A stretch of DNA of 64,000 nt from JAFLCM01 sp046154665 (GCA_046154665.1 JBJXFG010000108.1:62001-126000); one strand, 5' to 3'. Positions 16,266 through 24,993 are shown, counted from the first letter of the stretch. The notes: generated by a model from the letters alone, not told the origin. Made by a program: numbers and translations.

Positions 16266-18380
16266 ATGAACCACCCTTCGCCGCCGCTTGAGGCACCGCA
16301 GCCGCCGTATGTTGTGGAAGTTGGCGCGAAAGCCGATCTGCGGGCCGCGCTGGGGCATGAGTGGCTGCTGACCAACGGCCTGGGCGGGTTTGCGATGGGC
16401 ACGCCCCTGGGGGTGAACCGGCGGAAGTATCACGCGCTGCTGGTGGGCTCGGCACGCCCGCCGGTGGAGCGGGTGGCGCTGCTGAACGCGCTGGATGAAG
16501 AAGTGACGGTTGGTGCGGGCGGGGCCGGAGCGAAGCCGGTGTGGCTGGCGACGCATCGGTGGGCGGATGCGCCGGGGCCTGGATTTGATGAAGCGACGGC
16601 GCGGCGGATCGCGCGGTTCGAGAAGGACGCCACCACGGCGCGGTGGGTGTATGCGCTGCCGGGGATTGAGGTGGTGAAAGAGCTGCGCCTGGGTTGGAAG
16701 CGCAACTCGTGCGCGGTGCGGTACACCCTGCGCCCGCCCGTTGGGGCCGAAGGCTCGAAACTCCGCCCGGCGTGCCGGGTGAGGGTGCTCCCGATGGTCA
16801 CGCTGCGCGACTTCCACGCCACCCTGCCCACGATCGACCAGGACCACGGACGCTTCACGGTGGCGTGCCACAAGCGGTCGATCCGAGTGACCGCGCGCGA
16901 GGGTGCCGCCGCCCCGATCACGCTGGACCTCATCTGCGACCACGGCAGCGTCACGCAAGAGGTCACCGTCCGCGCCGGCATCCGCTACGAGATCGAGACC
17001 GAGCGCAACCAGGAGGACATCGAGGACCTCTTCAACCCCGGCTTCTTCGACGTGATCGCGCCCGAGGGCCACGGTGAGTACACGTTTACCATCGCCGCGG
17101 CGATGGTGCCGGAGACGCCCGACCTCACGCTGTTCGATCGCGATGAGCGGCGCGAGCATCTCGACCGCGTGGGGGCGTCGTTCCTGAAGCGTCACCCGAT
17201 GAGGCGGACGCTGCTGCCGCTGGTGGACGCGGCGGATGACTTCCTGGTGGCGCGCCATGTGGCTGGCCAGGAACTCAAGACCATCATCGCGGGCTACCCG
17301 TGGTTCTCAGATTGGGGACGCGACACGATGATCTCGATGGTCGGCCTGATGCTGACCTGCGGCAGGCACGACGACGCGCTGGGGTGCCTGCGGACGTTCG
17401 CCGCCCATGTTGACCGCGGGATGATCCCCAACCGCTTCGACGACTACGGCGGGCCGCCCGAGTACAACACCATCGACGCTTCGTTTTGGTTCTTGCACGC
17501 GTGCGAGCGCTATGTACGCGAGAGCGGCGACTGGGCGTCGTTCCGCACGCTGCTGGCACCGGCGTGCCTGCAGATCATCGAGCACTACACCACGGGCACG
17601 CGCGACGCGATCCGCGTGGACCCCGCCGACGGGCTGGTCGAGGGCGGCGACGAGACGACGCAACTGACGTGGATGGACGCGAAGCGCGACGGCGTGGTGT
17701 TCACCCCTAGGCACGGCAAGTGTGTTGAGATCAACGCGCTGTGGCACCACGGGCTGCTGTGCATCGCCGGGTTGGTCGAGGGCGAGGACGCGGCGAAAGC
17801 GGCGTCGCTGCGCGAGGCGGCGGCACGGGCCCGCGCGTCGTTCCAGGCCAAGTTCTGGGATGTCGGCGGGAACAAGCTTTGGGACGTGCTGCAGCGGGAC
17901 GCGAGCGGGAAGGAGATGCCGCGCGCGGAGGTGCGTCCCAACATGCTCTTCGCGGCGAGCCTGGAGCACGGCCCGCTGACGCCCGAACAACGCCGGGCGG
18001 TGGTGATGCTGGCGCGGAGCGAACTGCTGACCCCGATGGGCCTGCGGACACTCTCACCGAAGGACCCGAACTACCGGGCGAGGTTCGAGGGCGACATGAT
18101 GACGCGCGACGCGGCGTACCACAACGGCACGGTGTGGCCGTGGCTGATCGGCCCGTACGCCGAGGCGGCGCTGCGGGCCGAAGGGTTCAGTGAATCGGCC
18201 AAGGCGCATGTGCGCGAGGCGCTGCGGCCGCTGCTGGACATGTTCAACGGCGACTCACTCGGCCAGCTCTTCGAGGTGTACGACGCGGAAGGCGACGCCC
18301 GAGGCGGGAGACGACCGGGCGGCTGCATGGCCCAGGCGTGGAGCGTGGCGGAACTGCTCCGCGTGGCGGTGATGGTCTGA
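16266..18380 (+). CDS. Glycogen debranching enzyme (amylo-alpha-1,6-glucosidase, GH133-like)
   Basis: A 704-residue cytoplasmic enzyme expected to hydrolyse alpha-1,6 branch points of glycogen. The N-terminal half has the GDE_N-type opening (EWLLTNGLGGFAMGT, NRRKYHALL) and a beta-sandwich. The C-terminal half is an (alpha/alpha)6 barrel with the family blocks GYPWFSDWGRDTMIS, EGGDETTQLTWMDAK, EVRPNMLFA and RDAAYHNGTVWPW, which include the acidic catalytic candidates. ATG 16266 is chosen over a GTG 18 bases upstream; no strong ribosome site is seen. It matches archaeal-type single-domain debranching enzymes in length. No glycogen synthase or branching enzyme gene is next to it. Confidence 0.88.
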   Translation: MNHPSPPLEAPQPPYVVEVGAKADLRAALGHEWLLTNGLGGFAMGTPLGVNRRKYHALLVGSARPPVERVALLNALDEEVTVGAGGAGAKPVWLATHRWADAPGPGFDEATARRIARFEKDATTARWVYALPGIEVVKELRLGWKRNSCAVRYTLRPPVGAEGSKLRPACRVRVLPMVTLRDFHATLPTIDQDHGRFTVACHKRSIRVTAREGAAAPITLDLICDHGSVTQEVTVRAGIRYEIETERNQEDIEDLFNPGFFDVIAPEGHGEYTFTIAAAMVPETPDLTLFDRDERREHLDRVGASFLKRHPMRRTLLPLVDAADDFLVARHVAGQELKTIIAGYPWFSDWGRDTMISMVGLMLTCGRHDDALGCLRTFAAHVDRGMIPNRFDDYGGPPEYNTIDASFWFLHACERYVRESGDWASFRTLLAPACLQIIEHYTTGTRDAIRVDPADGLVEGGDETTQLTWMDAKRDGVVFTPRHGKCVEINALWHHGLLCIAGLVEGEDAAKAASLREAAARARASFQAKFWDVGGNKLWDVLQRDASGKEMPRAEVRPNMLFAASLEHGPLTPEQRRAVVMLARSELLTPMGLRTLSPKDPNYRARFEGDMMTRDAAYHNGTVWPWLIGPYAEAALRAEGFSESAKAHVREALRPLLDMFNGDSLGQLFEVYDAEGDARGGRRPGGCMAQAWSVAELLRVAVMV

Positions 18381-18383
18381 GGG

Positions 18384-18499
18384 GGAAGTGGTCGAGTGGT
18401 CGAGTGGTCAGATGGAGAGGATGCGCGTCCCGTGCTGCGTTGGTCTTTTCACTTTGCCACCTGACCACTTGACCACTCGACCACTCGACCACTTCTTCC
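18384..18499. repeat. Long inverted repeat of GTGGTCGA units
   Basis: Three GTGGTCGA-like units just after the stop codon of the debranching gene are mirrored by four TCGACCAC-like units at 18457-18499. The transcript could fold into a stem of about 30 bp with internal slippage. Its arms are themselves short tandem repeats. Confidence 0.75.
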
Positions 18500-18500
18500 A

Positions 18501-18524
18501 ACCCCTCCCTGACGGTCGGGGTTC
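18501..18524 (-). repeat. Dispersed repeat arm, CCCCGACCGT family
   Basis: ACCCCTCCCTGACGGTCGGG followed by GTTC is the inverse of the arm seen at 48160-48185 and 58438-58460. It is a single arm placed between an inverted repeat and a terminator. Confidence 0.7.
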
Positions 18525-18527
18525 TGA

Positions 18528-18563
18528 AACACAAAAGCCCACGGGCGTTGGCCCGGGGGCTTT
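18528..18563 (-). terminator. Intrinsic terminator for the CysQ-type gene
   Basis: AAAGCCC (18534-18540) pairs with GGGCTTT (18557-18563) with an inner GGGC/GCCC stem. On the minus strand the stem is followed by TTTTGTGTTTC. It lies about 150 bases beyond the stop codon at 18716. Confidence 0.65.
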
Positions 18564-18715
18564 GGAGGAGATGGCCCCGCGACGCTTTTCACACGCCGCG
18601 GGATTCGTGGGTGTGTGTGCGGGGTGATACCGCGGGCCCCCGAGGCTGGTTGCGAGAGCGGCGGGTGTCCGCATGAGCAATCGGGCTCGGCCTTGCCGCC
18701 CTGCATCAGGACACC

Positions 18716-19780
18716 TCAACCGCCCAGCACTTCGCCGATGGCCCGCAATGCGAGCCCGTGCAGCGCCGGCGGGGCCACCAGAATCCCCGAGTTCTTCTCC
18801 AGCCCGCGCCCGTGCGAGAAATCCAGCGGCATCCCCCGCGCATCGGTCACGGCGCAGCCCGCTTCCACGGCCACCAGCGCGCCGGCGGCGTGGTCCCAGA
18901 TGCGCTCGACGTAGCCCTTCTTCGACGGCAAGCGCAGGTAGATGTCCGCCTGGCCGCGGGCCACGACCGCATACTTCGCCTGGCTGTCGAGTCGCGCGGG
19001 CTCGTCGGGCTCGCCGAGTTTTTCCAGAACGCGCTCCGACGCGCTGTGGTCCGAGTGCGCGGCCTCGACGCTTTCGCACATGCGTACCGGCTCGCCCTCG
19101 GCTGGCGCGAGCCTGCGGATGTGGACAGGGTGGGCCGCGGGGTCGTCCGCGGGGAGTTCGTACACGCCCCCGCCGCGCTGCGCGAAGTAGATGACGCCGG
19201 AAGGGTCGGGGTCGTCAAAGGGGCGCGAGAAATCGCGTGAGAGGTTGGGGCAGCCGAGCACGCCGATGATGGGCGCGGGGCCTTCGATCCACGCGAGGCT
19301 GACGGCGTACTGCTCGCCGCGGAGGAAGCCCTTGGTGCCGTCGATGGGGTCGAGGGTCCAGAAGCCGTGGAGTTGGTCGGCGTGCCCCCCATGCCCCCCA
19401 TGCCCCCCGTGCCCGGCGCGCACGGGTGGCTCGGCGTTCCCGACATCGATCGCCGAGAGCACCGCGTCCGCCGAGGCTTCGGGCCACGCGAGGCGGGCGG
19501 CGTCGACCACGGCGTCGATCAGCGTGCGGTCGCCTGCGGCCATCCGCTCGCGCAGCATCGCCGAGTCCTCCTCGCCCACCAGGGTGACCTTGCCGAGGGC
19601 GAGTTGCAGCGTGTGCGCGACCACGGCCTGGGACGCGAAATCGGCGACGGTCACGGGGCTCTTGTCGTCCTTCGACGCCGAGACGATCGCCTCGCGGCGC
19701 GTCTGCACAGCGCGGCAGACCCGGCACGCGAGGGCGACGGCGTGGAGAGCGGCTTCGACTCGGCGGGTGTGGTCGGACAT
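18716..19780 (-). CDS. 3'(2'),5'-bisphosphate nucleotidase (CysQ/HAL2 type)
   Basis: Expected to hydrolyse 3'-phosphoadenosine 5'-phosphate to AMP, recycling the product of PAPS-dependent reactions. Inositol-phosphatase-fold signatures are present in order: DDKSPVTVADFASQA, GEEDS (metal ligand), LDPIDGTKGFLRGEQ and ERIWDHAAGALVAVEAG. The length (354 residues) suits the HAL2-like branch rather than short CysQ. An acidic-to-basic loop before the DPIDG motif contains a GHGGHGGHGGHA stretch made by a 9-base tandem repeat, a likely length-variable insert. Start ATG 19780 puts MSDHTRRVEAAL in front of the fold. The cysC gene at 21011-21625, on the same strand, makes the related metabolite PAPS. Confidence 0.85.
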   Translation of the reverse strand: MSDHTRRVEAALHAVALACRVCRAVQTRREAIVSASKDDKSPVTVADFASQAVVAHTLQLALGKVTLVGEEDSAMLRERMAAGDRTLIDAVVDAARLAWPEASADAVLSAIDVGNAEPPVRAGHGGHGGHGGHADQLHGFWTLDPIDGTKGFLRGEQYAVSLAWIEGPAPIIGVLGCPNLSRDFSRPFDDPDPSGVIYFAQRGGGVYELPADDPAAHPVHIRRLAPAEGEPVRMCESVEAAHSDHSASERVLEKLGEPDEPARLDSQAKYAVVARGQADIYLRLPSKKGYVERIWDHAAGALVAVEAGCAVTDARGMPLDFSHGRGLEKNSGILVAPPALHGLALRAIGEVLGG

Positions 19781-19887
19781 TCTTTTAGCATAGTGAGCGC
19801 GCGCAAAGACGCCGAGGGTCTCTCTGGCTATTGCCCGACTGCGGAACACCCGATACGGGTTTCCGGGCCGGGCCACGGAGAAGCCCC

Positions 19888-20124
19888 ATGAAACAGCGAA
19901 TGACCCTCGAATCGATCCCCTTCCCGGCGATGCTGGCCGCGGGCCTTGTGCTATGTGCGGTGGCGATGGCAGGTGCCCGGGAGGTGGGCGGCTGGATCGG
20001 TGCGGCCTACGCACAGCGGGAGATCGCAGCGGGGCGCGCGCCGGTGGTGCCGGCGCATCGAACCGCTTCGGCGACGAGCGCCGCGCCCGCGAGTGTGGAG
20101 CCGAGCCTTGCCCCTTCGCGCTGA
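19888..20124 (+). CDS. Small single-pass membrane protein
   Basis: A 78-residue protein starting at ATG 19888 with GGAG eight bases upstream. One hydrophobic helix (about residues 12-31, FPAMLAAGLVLCAVAMAGA) is followed by an Ala/Pro-rich tail. No family is recognised. It lies divergent from the phosphatase gene and ends four bases before the stop of the convergent gene at 20129. The good ribosome site supports translation; the role is unknown. Confidence 0.55.
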   Translation: MKQRMTLESIPFPAMLAAGLVLCAVAMAGAREVGGWIGAAYAQREIAAGRAPVVPAHRTASATSAAPASVEPSLAPSR

Positions 20125-20128
20125 ATGA

Positions 20129-20995
20129 TTACGGCGGGCTGCGCGGCGCTGGTTGAACCGGTGTGCCGCATTCGGGGCAGACTTCGGCGGCGATGCCGGA
20201 GAGGTCGTAGCGGCACGATGCGCATTCCGATTCGAGACGCGGGCGCAGCGTCAATAGGCTCGAGAGTCCCGTGCCAAACTGCCACGAAAGGCCGAACGCC
20301 AGCGCCGCGCATCCTGCGGCACTCGCGTCCCACGGCTCTTGATATCCGCGGCAGGTGTGGTACCCCTTCATCCTTCCATAAACGACAAGCCCCGCGAAAA
20401 CGGGAACCGCCAAGAGCAGCGCCGCGTGACGGCGCATGGCCGGGGTTGCAACCACAAGTGCAACCCATGTCGCGAACGCGGCCATCACCGGAGTCGCCCA
20501 AGATCGGAGCACGCCGCGGTATCTGGCGGTGTAGAAACCGTCGTTGATCGAAAGTGCGTTCGACGCCAGATCGAGCGTGATGTCGTCACCGACGCCGCCG
20601 TTGTCGATCCCGTTCTCACCGATGCTGCGTACGACCGGCACAGTTGCGCCGGGAGGTATGGCGTAGATGAGAGGTTGGTCCCAATGATCGTTGACGCTTT
20701 CCCCGGGTACGCCAGGTGTTGTGCCGTCCTTCAACACCAGGTGCTGCGCCCAGTCCGGCGTTGCGGCCGGGTACGCGCCAAAGTCCCGTAGGTAGAGCGA
20801 GAACCACATTCCAATACTTCGCAGCCTTGCACCCGTCGCGTTGATCGCCCAAGTCGATGGGCCAAAGCGGGGAACAAGCATGTTCACCACGCCAAAGCAG
20901 GGCCAGAAGAGGACTGCGGCGATCACAAATGTGTTGACGAAGCGCTGCACGCAAGACCTGTACGCAAAGAAAGCAAAGCGGTTTTGGCCTCGCAT
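20129..20995 (-). CDS. Membrane protein with GspG-like segment and C-terminal zinc ribbon
   Basis: A 288-residue protein without a close family that I recognise. Residues about 18-40 form a membrane span. The next 100 residues contain DHWDQPLIYAIPP and GENGIDNGGVGDDI, a pattern close to the C-terminal calcium-site region of type II secretion pseudopilins (GspG), though no prepilin peptidase site is present. Three further hydrophobic stretches follow, about residues 165-235. The last 30 residues hold CASCRYDLSGIAAEVCPECG, a four-Cys zinc ribbon often seen in planctomycete membrane proteins. The topology would place the GspG-like part outside and the ribbon inside if the number of spans is even. 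Function is unknown. Confidence 0.7.
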   Translation of the reverse strand: MRGQNRFAFFAYRSCVQRFVNTFVIAAVLFWPCFGVVNMLVPRFGPSTWAINATGARLRSIGMWFSLYLRDFGAYPAATPDWAQHLVLKDGTTPGVPGESVNDHWDQPLIYAIPPGATVPVVRSIGENGIDNGGVGDDITLDLASNALSINDGFYTARYRGVLRSWATPVMAAFATWVALVVATPAMRRHAALLLAVPVFAGLVVYGRMKGYHTCRGYQEPWDASAAGCAALAFGLSWQFGTGLSSLLTLRPRLESECASCRYDLSGIAAEVCPECGTPVQPAPRSPP

Positions 20996-21010
20996 GGATC
21001 GAGGCCGAAA

Positions 21011-21625
21011 CTACAACCCCAGATGCGCCAAGCACGCCTTCACCGAATCCTCCACGCTCATCGTCTCAGGCTTGAGCACCAGCTCGGGCTTTGTCGGTGC
21101 CTCGTAGGGATCATCGATCCCCGTGAACCCTTTGAGTTCCCCCGCGCGGGCTTTCTTGTAGAGACCCTTGGGGTCGCGCACTTCGCACACTTCGATCGGT
21201 GCGTCCACGAACACCTCGATGAACCGCAGCCCCGCCTTCTCGTGCACCGCCCGCGCCTTGTCGCGGTCGGCGGCGTAGGGGCTGATGAAGCTCGTCAGCG
21301 TCACCAGGCCCGCGTCGGCGAAGAGTTTGGCCACTTCGCCGATGCGCCGGATGTTCTCGGCGCGGTCCTCGGCGGAGAAGCCCAGGTTGTTGTTCAACCC
21401 GAAGCGGATGTTGTCCCCGTCGAGCCGGTACGACGGCACGCCGCGCTGCACGAGGACCTGCTCGAGGGCGCTGGCGATGGTGGATTTGCCGCTGGCCGAG
21501 AGCCCGGTGAACCACATGGTGCAGCCCTTGCACTTGAGCGCGCCCCAGCGCTCATCGCGGGTGAGGTTGCCTTCGTGCCAGTGGATGTTGGTGGATTTCG
21601 GCGCCGGCGGGGTGGTGGAACTCAT
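21011..21625 (-). CDS. cysC: Adenylylsulfate (APS) kinase
   Basis: Phosphorylates APS to PAPS with ATP in sulfate activation. The 204-residue protein shows the P-loop FTGLSASGKSTIA, the substrate loop LDGDNIRFGLNNNLGFS, DRAENIRRIGEVAKLF and FISPYAADRDKAR, and ends with the usual IEVFVDAP/EVRDPKGLYKKARAGE segment. The length is standard for a free-standing CysC with a short N-terminal extension (about 35 residues, including NIHWHEG, typical of this enzyme). No cysN/cysD or sulfotransferase gene is adjacent; the CysQ-type phosphatase is 1.2 kb downstream on the same strand. Confidence 0.95.
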   Translation of the reverse strand: MSSTTPPAPKSTNIHWHEGNLTRDERWGALKCKGCTMWFTGLSASGKSTIASALEQVLVQRGVPSYRLDGDNIRFGLNNNLGFSAEDRAENIRRIGEVAKLFADAGLVTLTSFISPYAADRDKARAVHEKAGLRFIEVFVDAPIEVCEVRDPKGLYKKARAGELKGFTGIDDPYEAPTKPELVLKPETMSVEDSVKACLAHLGL

Positions 21626-21654
21626 GGGGCCGATGATAGGGGCGAGTTTGCGGC

Positions 21655-21707
21655 GGGGCAGGCTGGAAGCACGCCGTTCCTCTCAGGGCAGGCTGGAAGA
21701 TTGCCCC
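21655..21707. repeat. GGGGCAGGCTGGAAG repeat pair
   Basis: GGGCAGGCTGGAAG occurs twice 38 bases apart (21656 and 21686), and the segment ends TTGCCCC, which can pair with the opening GGGGCA. A related sequence lies at 48117-48138. It fills the short gap between ruvB and cysC. Confidence 0.6.
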
Positions 21708-21712
21708 ACCGA

Positions 21713-22765
21713 TCACGCTTCGAACAACCCGTCCGCACTGCCCAGCGGCGCGACGTTCGCCACGCTGAAGCCGAGGTACGTCGCCGCGTCCGCCGTGAGT
21801 TGCCGGCCGCGCCGCGTGCGGGCCAGGAACCCGATTTGAAGCAGGTACGGCTCGACGACGTCTTCGAGCGTGCCCGCGTCCTCGCCCATGGTCGCCGCCA
21901 CGGCCTCGAGCCCGACGGGGCCGCCCTTGTAGGTCTTGACGATGGTGCCGAGGTACTTGCGGTCGAGTTCGTCGAGGCCCAGCGCATCGACGCCTTCGAG
22001 TGAGAGCGCCTCGTCGACCGTCCGCGCCGCGGTGCGACCGTTGGCACGTACTTGGGCGTAGTCGCGCACGCGGCGCAGCAGCCGGTTGGCGATCCGCGGC
22101 GTGCCGCGGCTGCGGTGCGAGATCGCGTCCAGCGCCCCCGCGTCGGTGCCCATCCCTAGCAGGCCGGCGCTGCGGGTGATGATCTTGAGCAGGTCCTCCG
22201 GCGGGTAATACTCCAGGTGGTGCGTGAGCCCGAACCGCGAACGCAGCGGCGCCGAGAGCAGCCCGGCCCGCGTCGTCGCGCCGATCAGCGTGAACGGTTT
22301 GAGGTTGATCGAAACCGTCCGCGCGTTCATGCCCTGATCGATGGCGATGTCGATCCGGCCGTCCTCCATCGCGGGGTAGATGAACTCCTCGACCGCCACC
22401 GGCAGGCGGTGGATCTCGTCGATGAACAAGACGTCGCGCGGCTTCAGCCGCTGCAGCAGCCCGACGAGCTCGGTCCCCTTCGTCAGCGCCGGCCCGCTGC
22501 TGACGTGGACCTGCGAGCCCATCTCGGCGGCGATGACGTGGGCCAGCGTCGTCTTGCCCAGCCCCGGCGGACCGTGCAGCAGCAGGTGCTCGAGCGGCTC
22601 GGCCCGCGCCCGCGCCGCCTCGATGCTGATCTTCAGCCGCTCGACCATCACCGCCTGCCCGACGTATTCATCGAGCCGCGCGGGACGCAGCGCGAAAGAG
22701 AACTGCTCCTCCTCGGGCGTCGTGACAGTCGGGGATACCCAGCGCTGCGTGGCCATCTCCGTCAT
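21713..22765 (-). CDS. ruvB: Holliday junction branch-migration ATPase RuvB
   Basis: The hexameric motor of the RuvABC resolvasome. The 350-residue sequence is full length: N-terminal RPARLDEYVGQ, Walker A GPPGLGKTTL, Walker B VLFIDEIHRL, the RuvB beta-hairpin region GMNARTVSINLKPFTLIGA, sensor TTRAGLLSAPLRSRFG and the winged-helix C-terminus with GLDELDRKYL and GGPVGLEAVA. ATG 22765 gives the usual short tail before the AAA+ core; ATG 22756 is an alternative. ruvA and ruvC are not adjacent. The sense-strand leader contains a CTCCGCGAT tandem repeat (22801-22850), an unusual element for this gene. Confidence 0.96.
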   Translation of the reverse strand: MTEMATQRWVSPTVTTPEEEQFSFALRPARLDEYVGQAVMVERLKISIEAARARAEPLEHLLLHGPPGLGKTTLAHVIAAEMGSQVHVSSGPALTKGTELVGLLQRLKPRDVLFIDEIHRLPVAVEEFIYPAMEDGRIDIAIDQGMNARTVSINLKPFTLIGATTRAGLLSAPLRSRFGLTHHLEYYPPEDLLKIITRSAGLLGMGTDAGALDAISHRSRGTPRIANRLLRRVRDYAQVRANGRTAARTVDEALSLEGVDALGLDELDRKYLGTIVKTYKGGPVGLEAVAATMGEDAGTLEDVVEPYLLQIGFLARTRRGRQLTADAATYLGFSVANVAPLGSADGLFEA

Positions 22766-22800
22766 TATTCACCGCGCAAGGCCCTCAAGCCATTTTCAAC

Positions 22801-22850
22801 GCGGAGATCGCGGAGATCGCGGAGATCGCTGAGATCGCGGAGCAATGCGG
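22801..22850. repeat. Nine-base tandem repeat (GCGGAGATC) in the ruvB leader
   Basis: Four to five imperfect units of GCGGAGATC run just upstream of ruvB. On the ruvB sense strand they read GATCTCCGC, a pyrimidine-biased tract similar in placement to those before several other genes here. Confidence 0.7.
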
Positions 22851-22883
22851 AGCGGCAGTGGGAGGGGTTCGCAACACAATCAT

Positions 22884-22910
22884 CCGAGCCCCGAGCGCGA
22901 GCTCGGGGCC
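22884..22910. repeat. Hairpin GCCCCGAGC/GCTCGGGGC
   Basis: GCCCCGAGC and GCTCGGGGC flank a four-base loop, a compact palindrome sharing its core with the CTCGGGGCTCG repeat family at 11393, 43600 and 50295. It lies in the divergent gap between ruvB and the MBL gene. Confidence 0.6.
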
Positions 22911-23014
22911 ACGGCGGGAGTTCGTGAGAATCGTTTCAGCGTGGAACTCGCGGCGAAATGCGAGTGGAAGGCGTGAGGCGTACCCTCGCCCACGAACCTC
23001 TCAAAGGATGCCCA

Positions 23015-23941
23015 ATGTCCGAAGCCGCTCCTCAAAGTGACCCTCGCCGCGCCCTCCGCCCTCCGGACGCCGTGCGCTGGTCCTGGCACCTCCTCCGCGC
23101 TGGCGAGTTCTGGCTCGACGGCGGCGCGATGTTCGGCATCATCCCGCGCCCCGTCTGGCTCAAGTGGTTCCCCGCAAGCGGCCCCGCCGCCGTCGATGAG
23201 AACCACCGCATCCCCATGCAGTGCAACTGCCTGCTGCTCGAATCCGAGGGCGCGGCGGGCAAGCAACTCGTGGTCATCGAAGTCGGCATCGGCGACAAGT
23301 TCCCGCCCAAAGAGCGCGCCCTCTACCGCCAGCAGGACCGCACCGTCCACGACGCGCTCCACGAACTCGGCTGCGACCCGAAGGACGTGTCGCACGTGAT
23401 CTGCTCGCACCTGCACTTCGACCACGCCGGCGGCCTGACGCGCAGGGCCTCCCCGAATGCCGGCCCGGACGACCCGCCCGCGCTGGTGTTCCCGAACGCG
23501 CGCGTGATCTCGCAACGCCGCGAGTGGGACGACGCGCTGGCGAACAAGTCGACGATGCACAAGACGTACCTCCGCAACCACCTCACCCCCGAGGTGCAAG
23601 AGCGGGTCGTCCTCATCGAAGGCGAGCGCGAGGTGCTGCCGGGGATCACGGCGTGGCCGATCCCGGGCCACACCTGGGGCCAGCAGGCGGTGCGGTTCAC
23701 CGACACCCTGGGCCGCACCGTCGTCTTTGTTCCCGACGTCATGCCCACGCGTCTGCACGCCCGCCCGACGACGAACATGGCCTACGACGTCGAGAGCTAC
23801 ACCTCGATGCAGCAGCGGGCCCTGCTGCTGGAGCGGGCGGCACGGGAGAACTGGCTGCTCGTGCTCGACCACGAGCACGGGCACACGGTGTTCACGGTGA
23901 CCGGCGACGGCAAAGGGGGGTACGAACTGACGGAGTCCTGA
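23015..23941 (+). CDS. MBL-fold metallo-hydrolase
   Basis: A 308-residue cytoplasmic hydrolase with the metallo-beta-lactamase fold. The metal-binding motif CSHLHFDHAGG (HxHxDH), the second-site histidine in GHTWGQQ, the aspartate in FVPDVMPTR and a late histidine (LVLDHEHGH) make a complete binuclear zinc site. The N-terminal GAMFGIIPRPVW and the insertion around FPNARVISQRREWDD resemble the quorum-quenching lactonase-like/AiiA-related branch of MBL hydrolases; substrate cannot be told. ATG 23015 is chosen because AAAGGA lies eight bases upstream; 19 extra upstream residues lack such support. It is divergent from ruvB and not clearly in an operon. Confidence 0.85.
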   Translation: MSEAAPQSDPRRALRPPDAVRWSWHLLRAGEFWLDGGAMFGIIPRPVWLKWFPASGPAAVDENHRIPMQCNCLLLESEGAAGKQLVVIEVGIGDKFPPKERALYRQQDRTVHDALHELGCDPKDVSHVICSHLHFDHAGGLTRRASPNAGPDDPPALVFPNARVISQRREWDDALANKSTMHKTYLRNHLTPEVQERVVLIEGEREVLPGITAWPIPGHTWGQQAVRFTDTLGRTVVFVPDVMPTRLHARPTTNMAYDVESYTSMQQRALLLERAARENWLLVLDHEHGHTVFTVTGDGKGGYELTES

Positions 23942-24018
23942 CGCGGGTGTTCGGTGCGGGTCAGGGGTTGAAACGGGAACCCGCACGGCGCGGGCACGTC
24001 GTATGATTGATTGCGAAC

Positions 24019-24783
24019 GTGGCTACCAGCACCGCCCAACCCGAACCCAAAGCCGTGGAACAGGTGCCCAGCGCCACTTCTGACGCCGTGCCGCTGCGAA
24101 CCTCGCTCGCCGTCGGCGCTCCCGGCGGCGCCGTGATCACGGGCACCGCACTTGCGCCCGCACCGCCCCCCGCCGCCTCGCCGCGCCGCACCTTCATGGA
24201 ACGCGTCGAGGCTTTCATCTCCAAACTCTCGACCCGCAACAACTTCTGGCACCGCGTGTGCTCGATGATCTGGCTCCCGTACGCCTTCCGCTCGGGCATC
24301 CAGATGCGCCGGCTCGACGGCACCACCTTCACCGCCGTCCTCCCCTTCCGGCGCTTCAATAAGAACTGGTACAACGCGATGGCGGGCGCGGCCCTGCTCG
24401 GCAACTCCGAGATCGCCGGCGGCATGTACGTCTTCTCCGCCGTCGGCAAGGACTACACGGTGGTCTGCAAGGAACTCACCTACCGGTTCCTGCGCCCCTG
24501 CTTCGGCCCGGCGATCTACCGCGTCACGCCCAAGCAGGACATCCAGGCGCTCATCGCCACCGGCAACGAGTTCAACATCGACATCCAGCTCGACATCGTG
24601 CAGCAGCAGACGGTGGCGGGCATGAAGCTGCCGGGCGCGGGCGACCTTCCGCCCAAGGGCCGCGAGAAGCGCGTTGGCCGCTGTTTGGCGACGTTTCATG
24701 TGACGCCGAAGTCGCACCACAAGCTGAAGCGCTTGCGCGAGCAGGGGGTGCCGGGTGAGGTCGCGGGCGCGGAGCAGGCGTAG
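24019..24783 (+). CDS. DUF4442-like (hotdog-fold) protein
   Basis: About 254 residues. The first 60 are Ala/Pro/Thr-rich and probably disordered. The rest shows the DUF4442 pattern: NRFNKNWY-type segment (PFRRFNKNWYNAMAGAALLG), then GGMYVFSAVGKDYTVVCKELTYRFLRPC and a C-terminal beta-rich part, which together suggest a thioesterase-like hotdog fold. The substrate is unknown, and a classical catalytic aspartate or glutamate is not evident. The start is not certain: GTG 24019 (MATSTAQ) is used, TTG 24007 is an alternative, and no ribosome site is seen. It lies 77 bases after the MBL gene in the same direction. Confidence 0.65.
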   Translation: MATSTAQPEPKAVEQVPSATSDAVPLRTSLAVGAPGGAVITGTALAPAPPPAASPRRTFMERVEAFISKLSTRNNFWHRVCSMIWLPYAFRSGIQMRRLDGTTFTAVLPFRRFNKNWYNAMAGAALLGNSEIAGGMYVFSAVGKDYTVVCKELTYRFLRPCFGPAIYRVTPKQDIQALIATGNEFNIDIQLDIVQQQTVAGMKLPGAGDLPPKGREKRVGRCLATFHVTPKSHHKLKRLREQGVPGEVAGAEQA

Positions 24784-24993
24784 CGAATCGAGTTGTCGTA
24801 AGGACGGATGCCCTGGTTTGAACGCGCCCCGCACGCCCATCAAAGCCGCGGCAATCGTCACCGCCGCGTGCGCCGGCTCGAACCACCCGATGGAACGAGC
24901 GCCGCCAACGTGGCTCGGCCTTGTTCACCGGTCGTGGCTTCTTCACACCGCAATGGCATTCGAGCGCAGGGCAGACGCAAGATCGACGGTCGT

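Noticed and set aside
22801..22850. Possible CRISPR-like array
   Set aside because: Units are nine bases and directly adjacent, with no spacers; no cas genes are in the window.
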